This document shows, piece after piece, positions 1 to 8,286 of a stretch of DNA of 64,000 nucleotides. The translations under genes were made by a program, and so were the position numbers. The notes beneath the pieces are model-generated. The model saw only the letters and a program-made list of their open reading frames with translations, searched no databases and was not told the origin of the DNA. Positions within the stretch are counted from its first letter, which is position 1. Every line of letters starts with the position of its first letter. Location of the stretch: NCBI RefSeq assembly GCF_014899185.1, contig NZ_CP045201.1:2891501-2955500 (forward strand), read 5' to 3'. This DNA is from Pseudooceanicola spongiae (GTDB lineage Bacteria; Pseudomonadota; Alphaproteobacteria; Rhodobacterales; Rhodobacteraceae).

Positions 1-840
1 ATAGTTCTGACGGTTCAGGTAGGCCAGAGTGCCTTGGGTCAGCTTGGTCTTGCCGGCATCCGCGCTGACAGCCATCAGCAGACCAGTCCGCTCACGGTAG
101 ATCCCGAAGTTCTTCGAGCAGCTCGCCGCGATCAGCAATTCCGGAACGTTTTCAGCAACGTAGCGGGTGCCTGCCGCGTCTTCGTCCAGCCCGTCGCCAA
201 AGCCCTGATAGGCGATGTCGATCATCGGCAGCGCGCCCTTGTCGTTGAGGATCGAGACAACCTCTTTCCACTGCGTCATGTTCAGGTTGGCGCCGGTCGG
301 GTTGTGGCAGCAGCCGTGCAGCAGCACGACGTCGCCCGCTTTCAGGCCCTTCAGATCCTCGAGCATGCCATCAAAAGCGACGCCGCCGGTCTCGCTGTCG
401 AAATAGCGATAGGGCACGACGTCCATGCCGAGGTATTTCAGGATCGACAGGTGGTTCGGCCATGTCGGATCAGAGACGAAGACCCGCGCTTCCGGGTTAC
501 CCATCTTAATCATTTCAAAGGCTTGACGCACGGCGCCGGTGCCGCCGGGGGTGGCAACAGCGGCCACCTGTTCGCGTGCGACAGCGTCGCCCAGCACAAG
601 GTTGATCAGCGCATCAGCATAGTCAGGATCACCCGCGAGGCCAGTGTAGGCCTTGGTGACCTGCTCTTCCCAGATCTTCTGCTCGGCGGCTTTGACCGCG
701 CGCATGACCGGGGTTACGCCTTCGGCGTTCTTGTAGACGCCGACGCCAAGATCGATCTTGTCGTCCCGCGGATCGGCTTTGAACATGCCCATCAGCGCCA
801 GAATTTTGTCGGCCGGTTGCTCTTTCAGGTTCTCGAACAT
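1..840 (-). CDS. aromatic/aspartate aminotransferase, C-terminus beyond window edge
   Basis: Class I PLP-dependent aminotransferase of the AspC/TyrB family, which moves amino groups between aspartate or aromatic amino acids and 2-oxoglutarate in the cytoplasm. Read on the minus strand from ATG at 840; about 280 of the usual ~395 codons are present and the 3' end runs off the left edge. Visible family features are an N-terminal stretch with LGVGVYKN, a CCHNPTGAN segment and the PLP-lysine loop SKNFGIYRERTG. It begins 7 nt after the sseA stop and is probably co-transcribed with smpB and sseA. Substrate preference cannot be decided from this part. Confidence 0.9.
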   Translation of the reverse strand, partial: MFENLKEQPADKILALMGMFKADPRDDKIDLGVGVYKNAEGVTPVMRAVKAAEQKIWEEQVTKAYTGLAGDPDYADALINLVLGDAVAREQVAAVATPGGTGAVRQAFEMIKMGNPEARVFVSDPTWPNHLSILKYLGMDVVPYRYFDSETGGVAFDGMLEDLKGLKAGDVVLLHGCCHNPTGANLNMTQWKEVVSILNDKGALPMIDIAYQGFGDGLDEDAAGTRYVAENVPELLIAASCSKNFGIYRERTGLLMAVSADAGKTKLTQGTLAYLNRQNY

Positions 841-847
841 TTTTCTC

Positions 848-1699
848 TTATTCTCCCACGGCGACGGGCAGGGTGGGGAACGCGCCCCATTCCGCCCAGG
901 AGCCGTCATACAAGGCATGGTCGGTCTTGCCGATCCGCTCTAGGGCGAGGCAGACAACAGCGGCGGTCACACCCGACCCGCAGCTGGTAATGGCAGGTTT
1001 GTCCAGATCGACTCCGGCGGCCTTGAAGGTGGCGCGGAGGTCGTCGGGGGTCTTGAGGGTTCCCTTGGCGCTCAGCAGATCCGTGAAGGGTACGTTCTTC
1101 GAGCCGGGGATATGGCCTTTGCGCAGACCCGCGCGAGGTTCATCCACCTCGCCGCGAAAGCGTGGGCCGCCACGGGCGTCGATGATCTCGTAATCGCCGA
1201 GCTTGCTGGCAGCGCTGACCTGCGTGACGTCCTTCACCATCTGGTTCTGGCGGCGCACGGTCATGTGGCGGTCGCGGATCACCGGCTCCAGATCCTCGAT
1301 CTCGCGGCCCTCGACTTGCCACTTCGGCAAACCACCGTCGAGCACGGCGATATCGAACTGCCCCATCAGGCGGAACAGCCACCAGACGCGAGCAGCAGAA
1401 AAGATGCCGGTGGAGTCGTAGACCACGACCTGATGCCCGTCACCGACCCCCATGGCGCGCAAGCGCGACATGAATTTCTCGATCGGCGGTGCCATATGCG
1501 GCAGTTCGGAGCGGTGGTCGCTGATCTCGTCGATGTCAAAGAATCGGGCGCCGGGGATATGGGCCTGCGCGTATTCGACCTTCGCGTCACGCCCGGAACC
1601 GGGCATGAACCAGCTTGCATCAAGCAAGCGCAGGTCGGGGTCTTTCAGATGTTGGGCCAACCAGTCAGTTGACACGAGAACCTTGGGATCATCCTGCAC
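848..1699 (-). CDS. sseA: 3-mercaptopyruvate/thiosulfate sulfurtransferase
   Basis: Two-domain rhodanese, 283 residues, the usual length for SseA. It transfers sulfur from 3-mercaptopyruvate or thiosulfate to thiol acceptors or cyanide. The C-terminal rhodanese domain carries the active loop CGSGVTA, whose cysteine receives the sulfur; the CGSGVT form is typical of mercaptopyruvate sulfurtransferases. The N-terminal inactive rhodanese domain has DASWFMPG and GARFFDID. I chose a GTG start at 1699 because the frame further upstream runs into smpB, and because AAAGG lies 9 nt before this GTG. Neighbours are smpB upstream and an aminotransferase downstream on the same strand. Confidence 0.9.
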   Translation of the reverse strand: MQDDPKVLVSTDWLAQHLKDPDLRLLDASWFMPGSGRDAKVEYAQAHIPGARFFDIDEISDHRSELPHMAPPIEKFMSRLRAMGVGDGHQVVVYDSTGIFSAARVWWLFRLMGQFDIAVLDGGLPKWQVEGREIEDLEPVIRDRHMTVRRQNQMVKDVTQVSAASKLGDYEIIDARGGPRFRGEVDEPRAGLRKGHIPGSKNVPFTDLLSAKGTLKTPDDLRATFKAAGVDLDKPAITSCGSGVTAAVVCLALERIGKTDHALYDGSWAEWGAFPTLPVAVGE

Positions 1700-1770
1700 G
1701 GGATTGCGCCTTTCGCATGGAAACCGCTGATTCCCTAGCCTTCCCCACCCGTTTTCGCAAGGGTCAGGGG

Positions 1771-2244
1771 CTAGTGATGCTCTTTCAGCAGCCGCTGTTT
1801 CTGACGACCCCAGTCCCGTTTGGCCTCGGTCGCGCGTTTGTCGTGGTTCTTCTTGCCCTTGGCGATGCCGATCTTGATCTTGGCCATGCCGCGGTGGTTG
1901 AAGTACATCACCAGCGGCACAAGTGTCATGCCCTCGCGCTGCGTCGACTTCCACAGGTTTGCCATTTCCTTCTTGGAAACCAGCAGCTTACGTCGCGCAC
2001 GCGGCTCGTGGCCGAACATCGCGCGGTCATAGGGCGCGATGTAGGAGTTCACCAGCCACAGCTCACCTTCCTCGACCGCGGCATAGCTTTCCGCGATATT
2101 GGACTGGCCGATCCGCATGGATTTCACCTCGGACCCGGTCAGCATGATGCCGCACTCGAGGTCATCCTCGATTGCATAGTCGAAACGCGCGCGGCGGTTT
2201 TCGGCGATAACCTTGTAGTTCGGATCTGATTTTTTCTGTGCCAT
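1771..2244 (-). CDS. smpB: SsrA-binding protein SmpB
   Basis: SmpB, 157 residues, the partner of tmRNA in rescuing ribosomes stalled on broken mRNAs. Recognisable segments are the N-terminal [15 protein letters not shown], the oligonucleotide-binding core with GSEVKSMR and YIAPYDRA, and a basic C-terminal tail ([20 protein letters not shown]) that enters the decoding centre. ATG at 2244 is preceded by AGAGG at a 7-nt spacing. The gene is divergent from the oxidoreductase at 2374 and the 129 bp between them should hold both promoters. The tmRNA gene itself was not seen in the window. Confidence 0.95.
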   Translation of the reverse strand: MAQKKSDPNYKVIAENRRARFDYAIEDDLECGIMLTGSEVKSMRIGQSNIAESYAAVEEGELWLVNSYIAPYDRAMFGHEPRARRKLLVSKKEMANLWKSTQREGMTLVPLVMYFNHRGMAKIKIGIAKGKKNHDKRATEAKRDWGRQKQRLLKEHH

Positions 2245-2373
2245 GGTCGCGCCTCTTTACGTCACCCGGGGCAGGTCTGTCCATTGCAGACAACCTGCGG
2301 AATTTATTTCCACAATTCAGCTTGGAAAATACCCCGGAAGGCGTAACTTGTGGGCAAAGGAAAGGATTTCAAG

Positions 2374-3399
2374 ATGACCGACACGATGCAACGGATCGTT
2401 CTGGCGCGGCGGCCGCAGGGGTTCCCTGTGGATGCCGATTTCCGACTTGAAGATATCGACATGCCGACCCCGGCCGAGGGCGAGGTTCTGGTGCGCCTGT
2501 CGCATATGTCGCTGGACCCCTACATGCGCGGCCGGATGGACTATGTCAAAAGCTACACCGCCCCGCAGGAGCTGGATCAGACCATGGGCGCCGGTGGCGT
2601 GGGTGAGGTGATTGCCTCCAAGGACGCGGGCTTTGCCGTCGGCGACAAGGTCTTCGGCATGTTCGGCTGGGCCAGCCACGGCTGCGTGCCCGCCAGCCAG
2701 CTGCGCAAGCTCGACCCTGACCTGCCGCCTTCGACCGCGCTTGGCGTGTTGGGGATGCCGGGCTTCACCGCCTGGTCCGGGCTGGACGCCTACGGCAAGA
2801 TGAAGGCAGGCGAGACTCTGGTGGTCGCCGCCGCCACAGGCCCAGTGGGGTCGATGGTCGGTCAGCTGGCGAAAAAGGCCGGTCTGCGCGTTGTCGGCGT
2901 CGCCGGTGGCGCTGAAAAATGCAAGATGGCGGTCGAGACCTTCGGCTTTGATGCCTGCGTCGATCACCGCGCCTACAAGAACTCGATCGAGATGATGGAG
3001 GCGCTGCATGCCGAGTGCCCCGATGGCATCGACGTCTATTTCGAGAACGTCGGCGGTCAGGTGCTGGGCGGCGTGCTGCCGATCATGAATACCTACGGGC
3101 GGATCATCGTCTGCGGCATGATCGCGTGGTATTCCGGCGAAAGCGATGACACCGGCAAGATGCCTCTGCAAAAGCTCTGGCGCATGGCGCTGGTCAAACG
3201 TCTGACCATTCAGGGCCTGTTGCAGACCGACCATGTCGACCGCTTTGGCGAGTTCCTGAAGGACGTCGCTCCCGGTGTGAAATCCGGTGAGATTGCCTAT
3301 GTCGAGGATGTCGCCGAAGGGCTGGAGAACGCCCCCAAAGCCTTCTTCTCGATGCTTAAGGGCGGCAATACCGGCAAGCAGGTCGTCAAGATTTCCTGA
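2374..3399 (+). CDS. NADP-dependent MDR-family oxidoreductase (CurA / prostaglandin reductase-like)
   Basis: Zinc-independent medium-chain dehydrogenase/reductase of 341 residues, related to CurA/YncB and prostaglandin reductases, which reduce activated C=C bonds with NADPH. Seen: an N-terminal GroES-like half with SLDPYMRGRM, the nucleotide-binding glycine motif AATGPVGSMVGQLA, and FENVGG, characteristic of this subfamily. ATG 2374 is favoured over the in-frame GTG at 2350 because AAAGGAAAGGA lies just before it, inside that extension. A bidirectional terminator follows. The physiological substrate is not predictable from sequence. Confidence 0.85.
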   Translation: MTDTMQRIVLARRPQGFPVDADFRLEDIDMPTPAEGEVLVRLSHMSLDPYMRGRMDYVKSYTAPQELDQTMGAGGVGEVIASKDAGFAVGDKVFGMFGWASHGCVPASQLRKLDPDLPPSTALGVLGMPGFTAWSGLDAYGKMKAGETLVVAAATGPVGSMVGQLAKKAGLRVVGVAGGAEKCKMAVETFGFDACVDHRAYKNSIEMMEALHAECPDGIDVYFENVGGQVLGGVLPIMNTYGRIIVCGMIAWYSGESDDTGKMPLQKLWRMALVKRLTIQGLLQTDHVDRFGEFLKDVAPGVKSGEIAYVEDVAEGLENAPKAFFSMLKGGNTGKQVVKIS

Positions 3400-3407
3400 C
3401 CTCTCAT

Positions 3408-3446
3408 AAAAAAATGGGGCGGTCGGATCTCTCCGCCGCCCCTTTT
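3408..3446. terminator. bidirectional intrinsic terminator
   Basis: A stem GGGGCGG..CCGCCCC, with an inner CGGA/TCCG pairing and a TCTC loop, is preceded by seven A and followed by four T. It can therefore stop transcription of the oxidoreductase (plus strand) and of the convergent dsbA-like gene (minus strand), which ends at 3463. Confidence 0.85.
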
Positions 3447-3462
3447 CGATCTCGGTCAGACC

Positions 3463-4140
3463 TTACGCGAGCTCTTTGTCGAGGATCTTCTTCAGCTCGG
3501 CATAGCTCATGTTGGAGTATTTCTCGCCATTGATGATCAGCGTCGGCGTGCCGCTCACATCATCAGCCGTGGCGTTCTTCTGATACCAGGCCGCCAGCGT
3601 GCGCGCCTTGTCCTCATCCGCCAGGCAGGCTTCGATGGTGTCACTGCTCAGGCCCGCGACCTTGCCCAGCTTGCGCAGGTTGTCGGCGATATCGGCCTCG
3701 GACTTGGCGTTGCGCAGCCACTGGTCCTGCTGTTCGTACAGCATGTCGGCAATGCCGAAGAAACGCATCCCGCCATCGCAACGGGCGATCAGCGAGGCCC
3801 AGAGGCCGTAGCGGTCGAAATACACATCGCGGTAGATGAACTTCACCTTGCCGGTGTCGATGTAGTCGGTCTTCAGCTGGTTGAAGACATTGTTGTGAAA
3901 ATCACGGCAATGCGGGCAGGTGAAGGAGGCATATTCCATCATCGTCACCGGCGCATCGGCCGAGCCCAGCACCATTTCCGTGATCGACGAGGTGTCGACA
4001 TCCGCCACAGCCGACGCATCGCCGGCATTGATGGCGGTTTGCGCCTCGGCGGCGTTCCGGGTGTTGTACATATAGCCACCGGCAGCCACGATGACAGCCG
4101 CGCCTGCGATACCGCCTCCGATGAGGGTCCTGCGATCCAT
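3463..4140 (-). CDS. DsbA-family thiol-disulfide oxidoreductase
   Basis: DsbA/DsbG-type thioredoxin-fold protein, 225 residues, expected to act on periplasmic disulfides. Residues 3-24 form a hydrophobic signal or anchor after MDRR (RRTLIGGGIAGAAVIVAAGG), which could be Tat-like or a membrane anchor. The redox motif CPHC is at residues 75-78 (ASFTCPHCRDFH), followed by a helical insertion and the conserved cis-proline region GTPTLIINGE. Start 4140 has AAGAAAGGA 9 nt upstream; a longer reading from 4161 would contain that ribosome-binding site. It lies 17 nt downstream of the DciA-like gene on the same strand. Confidence 0.88.
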   Translation of the reverse strand: MDRRTLIGGGIAGAAVIVAAGGYMYNTRNAAEAQTAINAGDASAVADVDTSSITEMVLGSADAPVTMMEYASFTCPHCRDFHNNVFNQLKTDYIDTGKVKFIYRDVYFDRYGLWASLIARCDGGMRFFGIADMLYEQQDQWLRNAKSEADIADNLRKLGKVAGLSSDTIEACLADEDKARTLAAWYQKNATADDVSGTPTLIINGEKYSNMSYAELKKILDKELA

Positions 4141-4157
4141 CCGTTGTGATCCTTTCT

Positions 4158-4676
4158 TCAAAGCTTTGATTTTCCTAGTACATTGCGGGCCAGCATCTCA
4201 AGCGCAGCTTTCAGCCCGTCGTCTTGCACCCCGTCCGCCACAGCCGATGCCCGCGCCACGACCTGCGGGTCGGGGGCCACCGGGGCGGCAGGGGGTTTGC
4301 GCATCTCGAAGGCCACCTGCCCCTCGGCAAAGCCGGTGCTGGCGGTCTGGGTGATGCGGACCCGCGCAATGGCGTTGTAGCCATAGACGCCATTGACCCG
4401 TTCGCGCAGGATTTCCTTCTGCATCTCCAGCACGGGCGCATGGGCCCCGGTGGTCAGCAGAACCAGCGTCCCGCCCAGATTGCCGCGTGGGTATTTCACC
4501 TCGACCGGCCGGGCAATGGCGGCGATATCGGCCCCCGCGATCTCCTCCCAATGGGTCAGAAGCCGCGAAATGGCGAAGCCGCGCGTTTCACCAGCCTTGC
4601 GGATCCTGCTTTCCAGCAGGCCGTAAGTCCGGGCAAAACCGTAGGTTGAGGTCTGTCGACGCGGCACGGGTTGCAT
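4158..4676 (-). CDS. DUF721 / DciA-like protein
   Basis: Small protein of about 172 residues with the DUF721 fold found in DciA, the ancestral bacterial loader or regulator of the DnaB replicative helicase. Supporting features are an N-terminal helical segment TRGFAISRLLTHWEEIAG and the following strand-rich region (LVLLTTGAHAPVLEMQKEIL, RVNGVYGYNAIARVRI). The start is uncertain: ATG 4676 has AGG immediately before it, and an in-frame GTG at 4709 is an alternative. It is divergent from mutY and followed by the DsbA-like gene. A helicase-loading role is inferred from family membership only. Confidence 0.75.
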   Translation of the reverse strand: MQPVPRRQTSTYGFARTYGLLESRIRKAGETRGFAISRLLTHWEEIAGADIAAIARPVEVKYPRGNLGGTLVLLTTGAHAPVLEMQKEILRERVNGVYGYNAIARVRITQTASTGFAEGQVAFEMRKPPAAPVAPDPQVVARASAVADGVQDDGLKAALEMLARNVLGKSKL

Positions 4677-4758
4677 CCTTTCGATTGGCGCTATTCTAGT
4701 GGGTGTCACCGGCCACACCAGAGGAAAGCCGGTGCAAAGACAGGCGGAGGCATAAAGA

Positions 4759-5853
4759 TTGCGTGAGACGGCAGTAGCAAAAGCAGCGGAGGACGCCCTG
4801 GCACGGTCACAGGATCTGCTGGACTGGTACGACGTACATGCGCGCGCCATGCCCTGGCGGACCAGCCCCGCGGATCGCGCCCGTGGCATCCTGCCGGACC
4901 CATACCACATCTGGATGTCCGAGGTCATGCTGCAACAGACCACCGTTGCAGCGGTGCGCGATTATTTCCTGCGCTTTACCGCCCGCTGGCCGACGGTCGC
5001 CGACCTTGCTGCTGCCGAGGATGGCGACGTCATGGGCGAATGGGCTGGCCTTGGGTATTACGCCCGCGCCCGCAACCTGCTGAAATGCGCCCGCGCTGTC
5101 GTCAGTGATCACGGTGGCCAGTTTCCCGACACCCTCGCCGGCCTGCTGAGCCTGCCCGGTGTCGGCCCTTATACCGCGGCTGCAATCTCCTCCATCGCCT
5201 TTGATCGCGCCGAAACCGTGGTGGATGGCAATGTCGAACGGGTCATGGCGCGCCTTTTCGACGTGCACACCCCGCTGCCCGCCGCCAAGCCCGAACTGAC
5301 CGCGCTCGCCGCCGAACTGACACCTGCCAAGCGCCCTGGGGATTACGCTCAGGCGGTGATGGACCTCGGCGCCACCATCTGCACACCCCGCAATCCCGCC
5401 TGCGGCATCTGCCCCTGGCGCACGCCCTGCGCCGCACGCCGCCTCGGCACCGCGACCGAGCTGCCGAAGAAGACACCGAAGAAACCCAAACCGACCCGCA
5501 CCGGCATCGCCTATATCGCGCGGCGTTCCGACGGCGCCTGGCTGCTGGAACGCCGCCCGGATCGCGGCCTTCTCGGCGGCATGCTTGGCTGGCCCGGCTC
5601 TGACTGGGCCGAGGAGGTGCCGCCTCACGATGCCCCCCTCGGCGCCAACTGGCAGCCGCTGCCCGACCTGGCCCTGCACACCTTCACCCATTTCCACCTG
5701 CGCCTGACGGTGATGGTCGCGCAGGCCCCGGAGGGCAGCAATCCGCAGATCGGCATGTTCCTCCCCCCCGAGACCTTTCGCGCCTCGGATCTGCCAACCG
5801 TGATGCGAAAGGCATTTGACCTGGCACATGCGCACTTCATAGAGTTGGGCTGA
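4759..5853 (+). CDS. mutY: A/G-specific adenine glycosylase MutY
   Basis: MutY, 364 residues, removes adenine mispaired with 8-oxoguanine or guanine. Seen in order: the catalytic glutamate in SEVMLQQT (E55), a helix-hairpin-helix LPGVGPYTA (~132-140), the catalytic aspartate in VDGNVERV (D156), the 4Fe-4S ligands C208, C215, C218 and C224 with C-X6-C-X2-C-X5-C spacing, and a C-terminal NUDIX-like 8-oxoG recognition domain. The start is TTG: GGAGG stands 8 nt before it and no better ATG exists nearby. alkB follows after 17 nt, so the two may share a transcript. Confidence 0.94.
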   Translation: MRETAVAKAAEDALARSQDLLDWYDVHARAMPWRTSPADRARGILPDPYHIWMSEVMLQQTTVAAVRDYFLRFTARWPTVADLAAAEDGDVMGEWAGLGYYARARNLLKCARAVVSDHGGQFPDTLAGLLSLPGVGPYTAAAISSIAFDRAETVVDGNVERVMARLFDVHTPLPAAKPELTALAAELTPAKRPGDYAQAVMDLGATICTPRNPACGICPWRTPCAARRLGTATELPKKTPKKPKPTRTGIAYIARRSDGAWLLERRPDRGLLGGMLGWPGSDWAEEVPPHDAPLGANWQPLPDLALHTFTHFHLRLTVMVAQAPEGSNPQIGMFLPPETFRASDLPTVMRKAFDLAHAHFIELG

Positions 5854-5870
5854 ACCGGCAGGAGACAGCC

Positions 5871-6992
5871 ATGCCCAGACCAGACTTCGCCGATGCGCTC
5901 CCCTTCTGGCTCTCTCTCGTGATGGTCCCTCTTGTGGTCATCGGCGCGCTGCATGGCGGGTGGAGCGTGCTCCTCGTGCCGCTTTATGGCTATGGGGTTT
6001 TCTCGGTGCTCGACCATCTGCTGGGCCCGAGCACCAAAGACCGCGACATCCAGACCGAAGACAGCGCCCTGTTCTGGCATCGCGCAATCACACTGATCTG
6101 GCCAGCAGTCCAATTCCTGACGTTGTTCTGGGCGATCTGGTACGTCAGCCATGCGCCGCATCTGGGCTTTTGGGAGGCGCTGATCCTGTTCTACGGCGTC
6201 GGCACGATGACCGGAGCGATCGGAATCGTTTACAGCCATGAGCTCATGCACCAACGCAACGACACCGAGCGTTGGCTGGGCGACATCCTGCTCTCGATGG
6301 TCCTCTACAGCCATTTCCGCACCGAGCATCTGCTGGTGCACCACACGCATGTCGCCACCCCACGGGACGCGGTCACGGCGCGCTACAACGAAAGCTTTCC
6401 GCGTTATTTCCTGCGTGTCCTGCGCGAATGCCCCCGATCTGCCTGGACGGCCGAGGCCGCGCGACTGAAAAAACGGGGCCGTTCGGTCTTTGATCGCAGC
6501 AACCCGTTCTGGCGCTACGCGGCTCTCCAAGGGGCGATGCTGCTTCTCGCACTGCTCCTCGGCGGCGCGACAGGCCTGATCCTGTTCCTGCTCCAGGCCT
6601 TCATCGCCATCTGGCTGCTGGAGCTGACAGACTACATCGAACACTACGGTCTGACGCGCAAATACCTCGGGAACGGCAAGTTCGAACACGTCAAACCGCA
6701 TCACAGCTGGAACGCGACCCATACCGCGACCAATTGGCTCCTGATCAATCTGCAGAGACATGCAGATCATCATACCCGCCCGGATCGGCGGTTCCCGTTG
6801 CTGCAGGCCGGCAACAAGGAGCACGCCCCGCAACTTCCCTACGGCTATCCGCTAATGGCGATGATGGCGATGGTACCGCCGCTATGGCGGCGCAAGATGA
6901 ACCCGCGCGTGCGAACATGGCGCGCCATGTTCTATCCGGAAATTTCGAACTGGAATGCTTATAAAATCGGACGGCACCAAACTCCGACCTGA
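5871..6992 (+). CDS. alkB: alkane 1-monooxygenase (AlkB-type, integral-membrane di-iron)
   Basis: Integral-membrane non-haem di-iron hydroxylase, 373 residues, that oxidises medium-chain n-alkanes to 1-alkanols using rubredoxin-delivered electrons. All family histidine boxes are visible: HELMHQ (123-128), EHLLVHH (152-158), the AlkB signature DYIEHYG (~254-260) and LQRHADHH (294-301). Hydrophobic segments near the N-terminus, around 70-120 and at 218-250 fit the six-helix topology. No rubredoxin or rubredoxin reductase gene is adjacent. A beta-oxidation operon lies convergently just downstream, a plausible metabolic link. AlkB relatives also include xylene monooxygenases, but the signature boxes favour alkanes. 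Confidence 0.9.
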   Translation: MPRPDFADALPFWLSLVMVPLVVIGALHGGWSVLLVPLYGYGVFSVLDHLLGPSTKDRDIQTEDSALFWHRAITLIWPAVQFLTLFWAIWYVSHAPHLGFWEALILFYGVGTMTGAIGIVYSHELMHQRNDTERWLGDILLSMVLYSHFRTEHLLVHHTHVATPRDAVTARYNESFPRYFLRVLRECPRSAWTAEAARLKKRGRSVFDRSNPFWRYAALQGAMLLLALLLGGATGLILFLLQAFIAIWLLELTDYIEHYGLTRKYLGNGKFEHVKPHHSWNATHTATNWLLINLQRHADHHTRPDRRFPLLQAGNKEHAPQLPYGYPLMAMMAMVPPLWRRKMNPRVRTWRAMFYPEISNWNAYKIGRHQTPT

Positions 6993-6995
6993 AAA

Positions 6996-7055
6996 GCGGG
7001 GCTTTGCCCCCGCCGCTCTGCGAGCGTCTCCCCCAAAGTATTTAGAGCAAGATGA
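6996..7055 (-). repeat. dispersed hairpin repeat, copy 1 (3' of alkB)
   Basis: Four bases after the alkB stop a hairpin GCGGGG..CCCCCGC is followed by CCCCCAAAGTATTT and GCAAGATGA. The same modular order recurs at 7102, 20905, 28221, 36749 and 59917. It probably also acts as a transcription end or mRNA-protecting structure for alkB. Confidence 0.75.
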
Positions 7056-7101
7056 CTGGGAGCAGAGGCATTTACCAATCGAGTGTGGTTTTTATCTTCT
7101 T
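7056..7101. other. spacer between two inverted repeat copies
   Basis: 46 bp separating the two facing repeat copies in the convergent alkB/acyl-CoA dehydrogenase gap. No open frame or recognised site was seen in it. Confidence 0.5.
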
Positions 7102-7166
7102 CATCTTGCCAAAAATACTTTGGGGGTGAAGGGAGCCGCAGGCTCACGAGGGGGCAAAGCCCCCTC
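7102..7166 (+). repeat. dispersed hairpin repeat, copy 2 (inverted relative to copy 1)
   Basis: Reads CATCTTGCC then AAATACTTTGGGGG, a short spacer with a GAGCC/GGCTC arm, and a GGGGGC AAA GCCCCC hairpin. It is inverted relative to copy 1. Its hairpin end faces the stop codon of the minus-strand acyl-CoA dehydrogenase at 7222, so each convergent gene has its own copy. Confidence 0.75.
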
Positions 7167-7221
7167 AAGGCGCACGCAGTGCAAGAGAGAGTGCGGCCCC
7201 CTCCGGGGCCGCTCCCTTCGA

Positions 7222-8283
7222 CTAGGCAGCAATCACGCGTGAGAGATGGAAATCCGTGTCGCCCAACTGGTGATCGATCATGATCAGACGCTTGGCGTAG
7301 TGGCTGCCGGGATATTCCCAGGTCATCGCGATGCCGCCGTGCATCTGGATCGATTCTTCGGCAATCAGGCGCCCTGCGCGGCCGATGAGGTTCTTGGCCA
7401 TAGAGGCGAAGCGGGTGGCGTCGGGGCCGCCCAGCTCTGATGCGGCCTTGATGGTGATCGAACGCGCCTGCTCGATCTCCGTCAGCATGTCAACGGCGCG
7501 GTGTTGCAGGGCCTGAAAGCTGCCGATGGGGCGTCCGAACTGCTTGCGCGTGCCCAAGTATTCGACCGTCATGGTCTGCAGCACGTCCATCGCTCCGACG
7601 GCTTCGGAGCAAAGGGCAACGATACCTGCATTCACGGCATCCTGCAGGGCAGACGCGGCATCCCCGATCAGCAGCTTAGCCGGTACGTCCTCCAGCACCA
7701 CCTCGGCCGCACCGCCGCCGTCCATCATCGCGTAGCCGGTGACAGAGGCCTTGTCTGCAGACACTTCGAATACCGCCAGCTTGTCCTCCAGCTTCGCCGC
7801 GATCAGAAAGATGTCGGCGACCTGGCCGCCGTAGACCGCGGACTTGCGTCCGTTCAGGACGTAGGCATCACCCGACGGCCTGGCTTGGGTTTCGATCAGG
7901 TCCAGCGCATAGGGGGCTTCCAGCTCGCCCAGCCCGACGGCGTATTTCGTGGTTCCGGCCAGCAAGGCTTCCTGGTCGGCGCCTGCGGCACTCAGCAGAC
8001 GGCTGGCCAGCAGCGCGCCCAGAACAGGCTCGGGGCAGAGCGCGCGGCCCATGGCTTCGAACACGACGGAGATGTCGAAGCCACTGCCGCCAAAACCGCC
8101 CGCCTCCTCGGGCGCCAGAGCGAACATGGCGCCAAGCTCCGACAGTTCGGCCCAGCGGTCGGGCGCGTGATAGGGCGCGGCATAGGCCACCTTGTTGCGC
8201 GCCTCAAAGGGGTATTTGTCCTTCAGATAGCGTGTCAGGGAATCCGACAGCATCTGGCGGTCTTCGGTCAGATCGAAATCCAT
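7222..8283 (-). CDS. acyl-CoA dehydrogenase, short subunit type
   Basis: Acyl-CoA dehydrogenase fold of 353 residues, shorter than the usual ~380-400. An N-terminal helical domain (MDFDLTEDRQMLSDSL) is followed by the FAD-binding segment RKQFGRPIGSFQALQH and a C-terminal part with IQMHGGIAMTWEYPG. The usual C-terminal catalytic-glutamate stretch (YEGTNEIQR type) is absent. It is the last gene of a three-gene operon, 3 nt after the partner dehydrogenase. Paired dehydrogenases like this often form an alpha2-beta2 enzyme with a shared active site, which is my inference here. Confidence 0.85.
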   Translation of the reverse strand: MDFDLTEDRQMLSDSLTRYLKDKYPFEARNKVAYAAPYHAPDRWAELSELGAMFALAPEEAGGFGGSGFDISVVFEAMGRALCPEPVLGALLASRLLSAAGADQEALLAGTTKYAVGLGELEAPYALDLIETQARPSGDAYVLNGRKSAVYGGQVADIFLIAAKLEDKLAVFEVSADKASVTGYAMMDGGGAAEVVLEDVPAKLLIGDAASALQDAVNAGIVALCSEAVGAMDVLQTMTVEYLGTRKQFGRPIGSFQALQHRAVDMLTEIEQARSITIKAASELGGPDATRFASMAKNLIGRAGRLIAEESIQMHGGIAMTWEYPGSHYAKRLIMIDHQLGDTDFHLSRVIAA

Positions 8284-8286
8284 GCC

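Noticed and set aside
2245-2373. Possible riboswitch in the smpB/oxidoreductase gap
   Set aside because: Only a weak CAGGT..ACCTG pairing was seen, with no known aptamer consensus; insufficient evidence.
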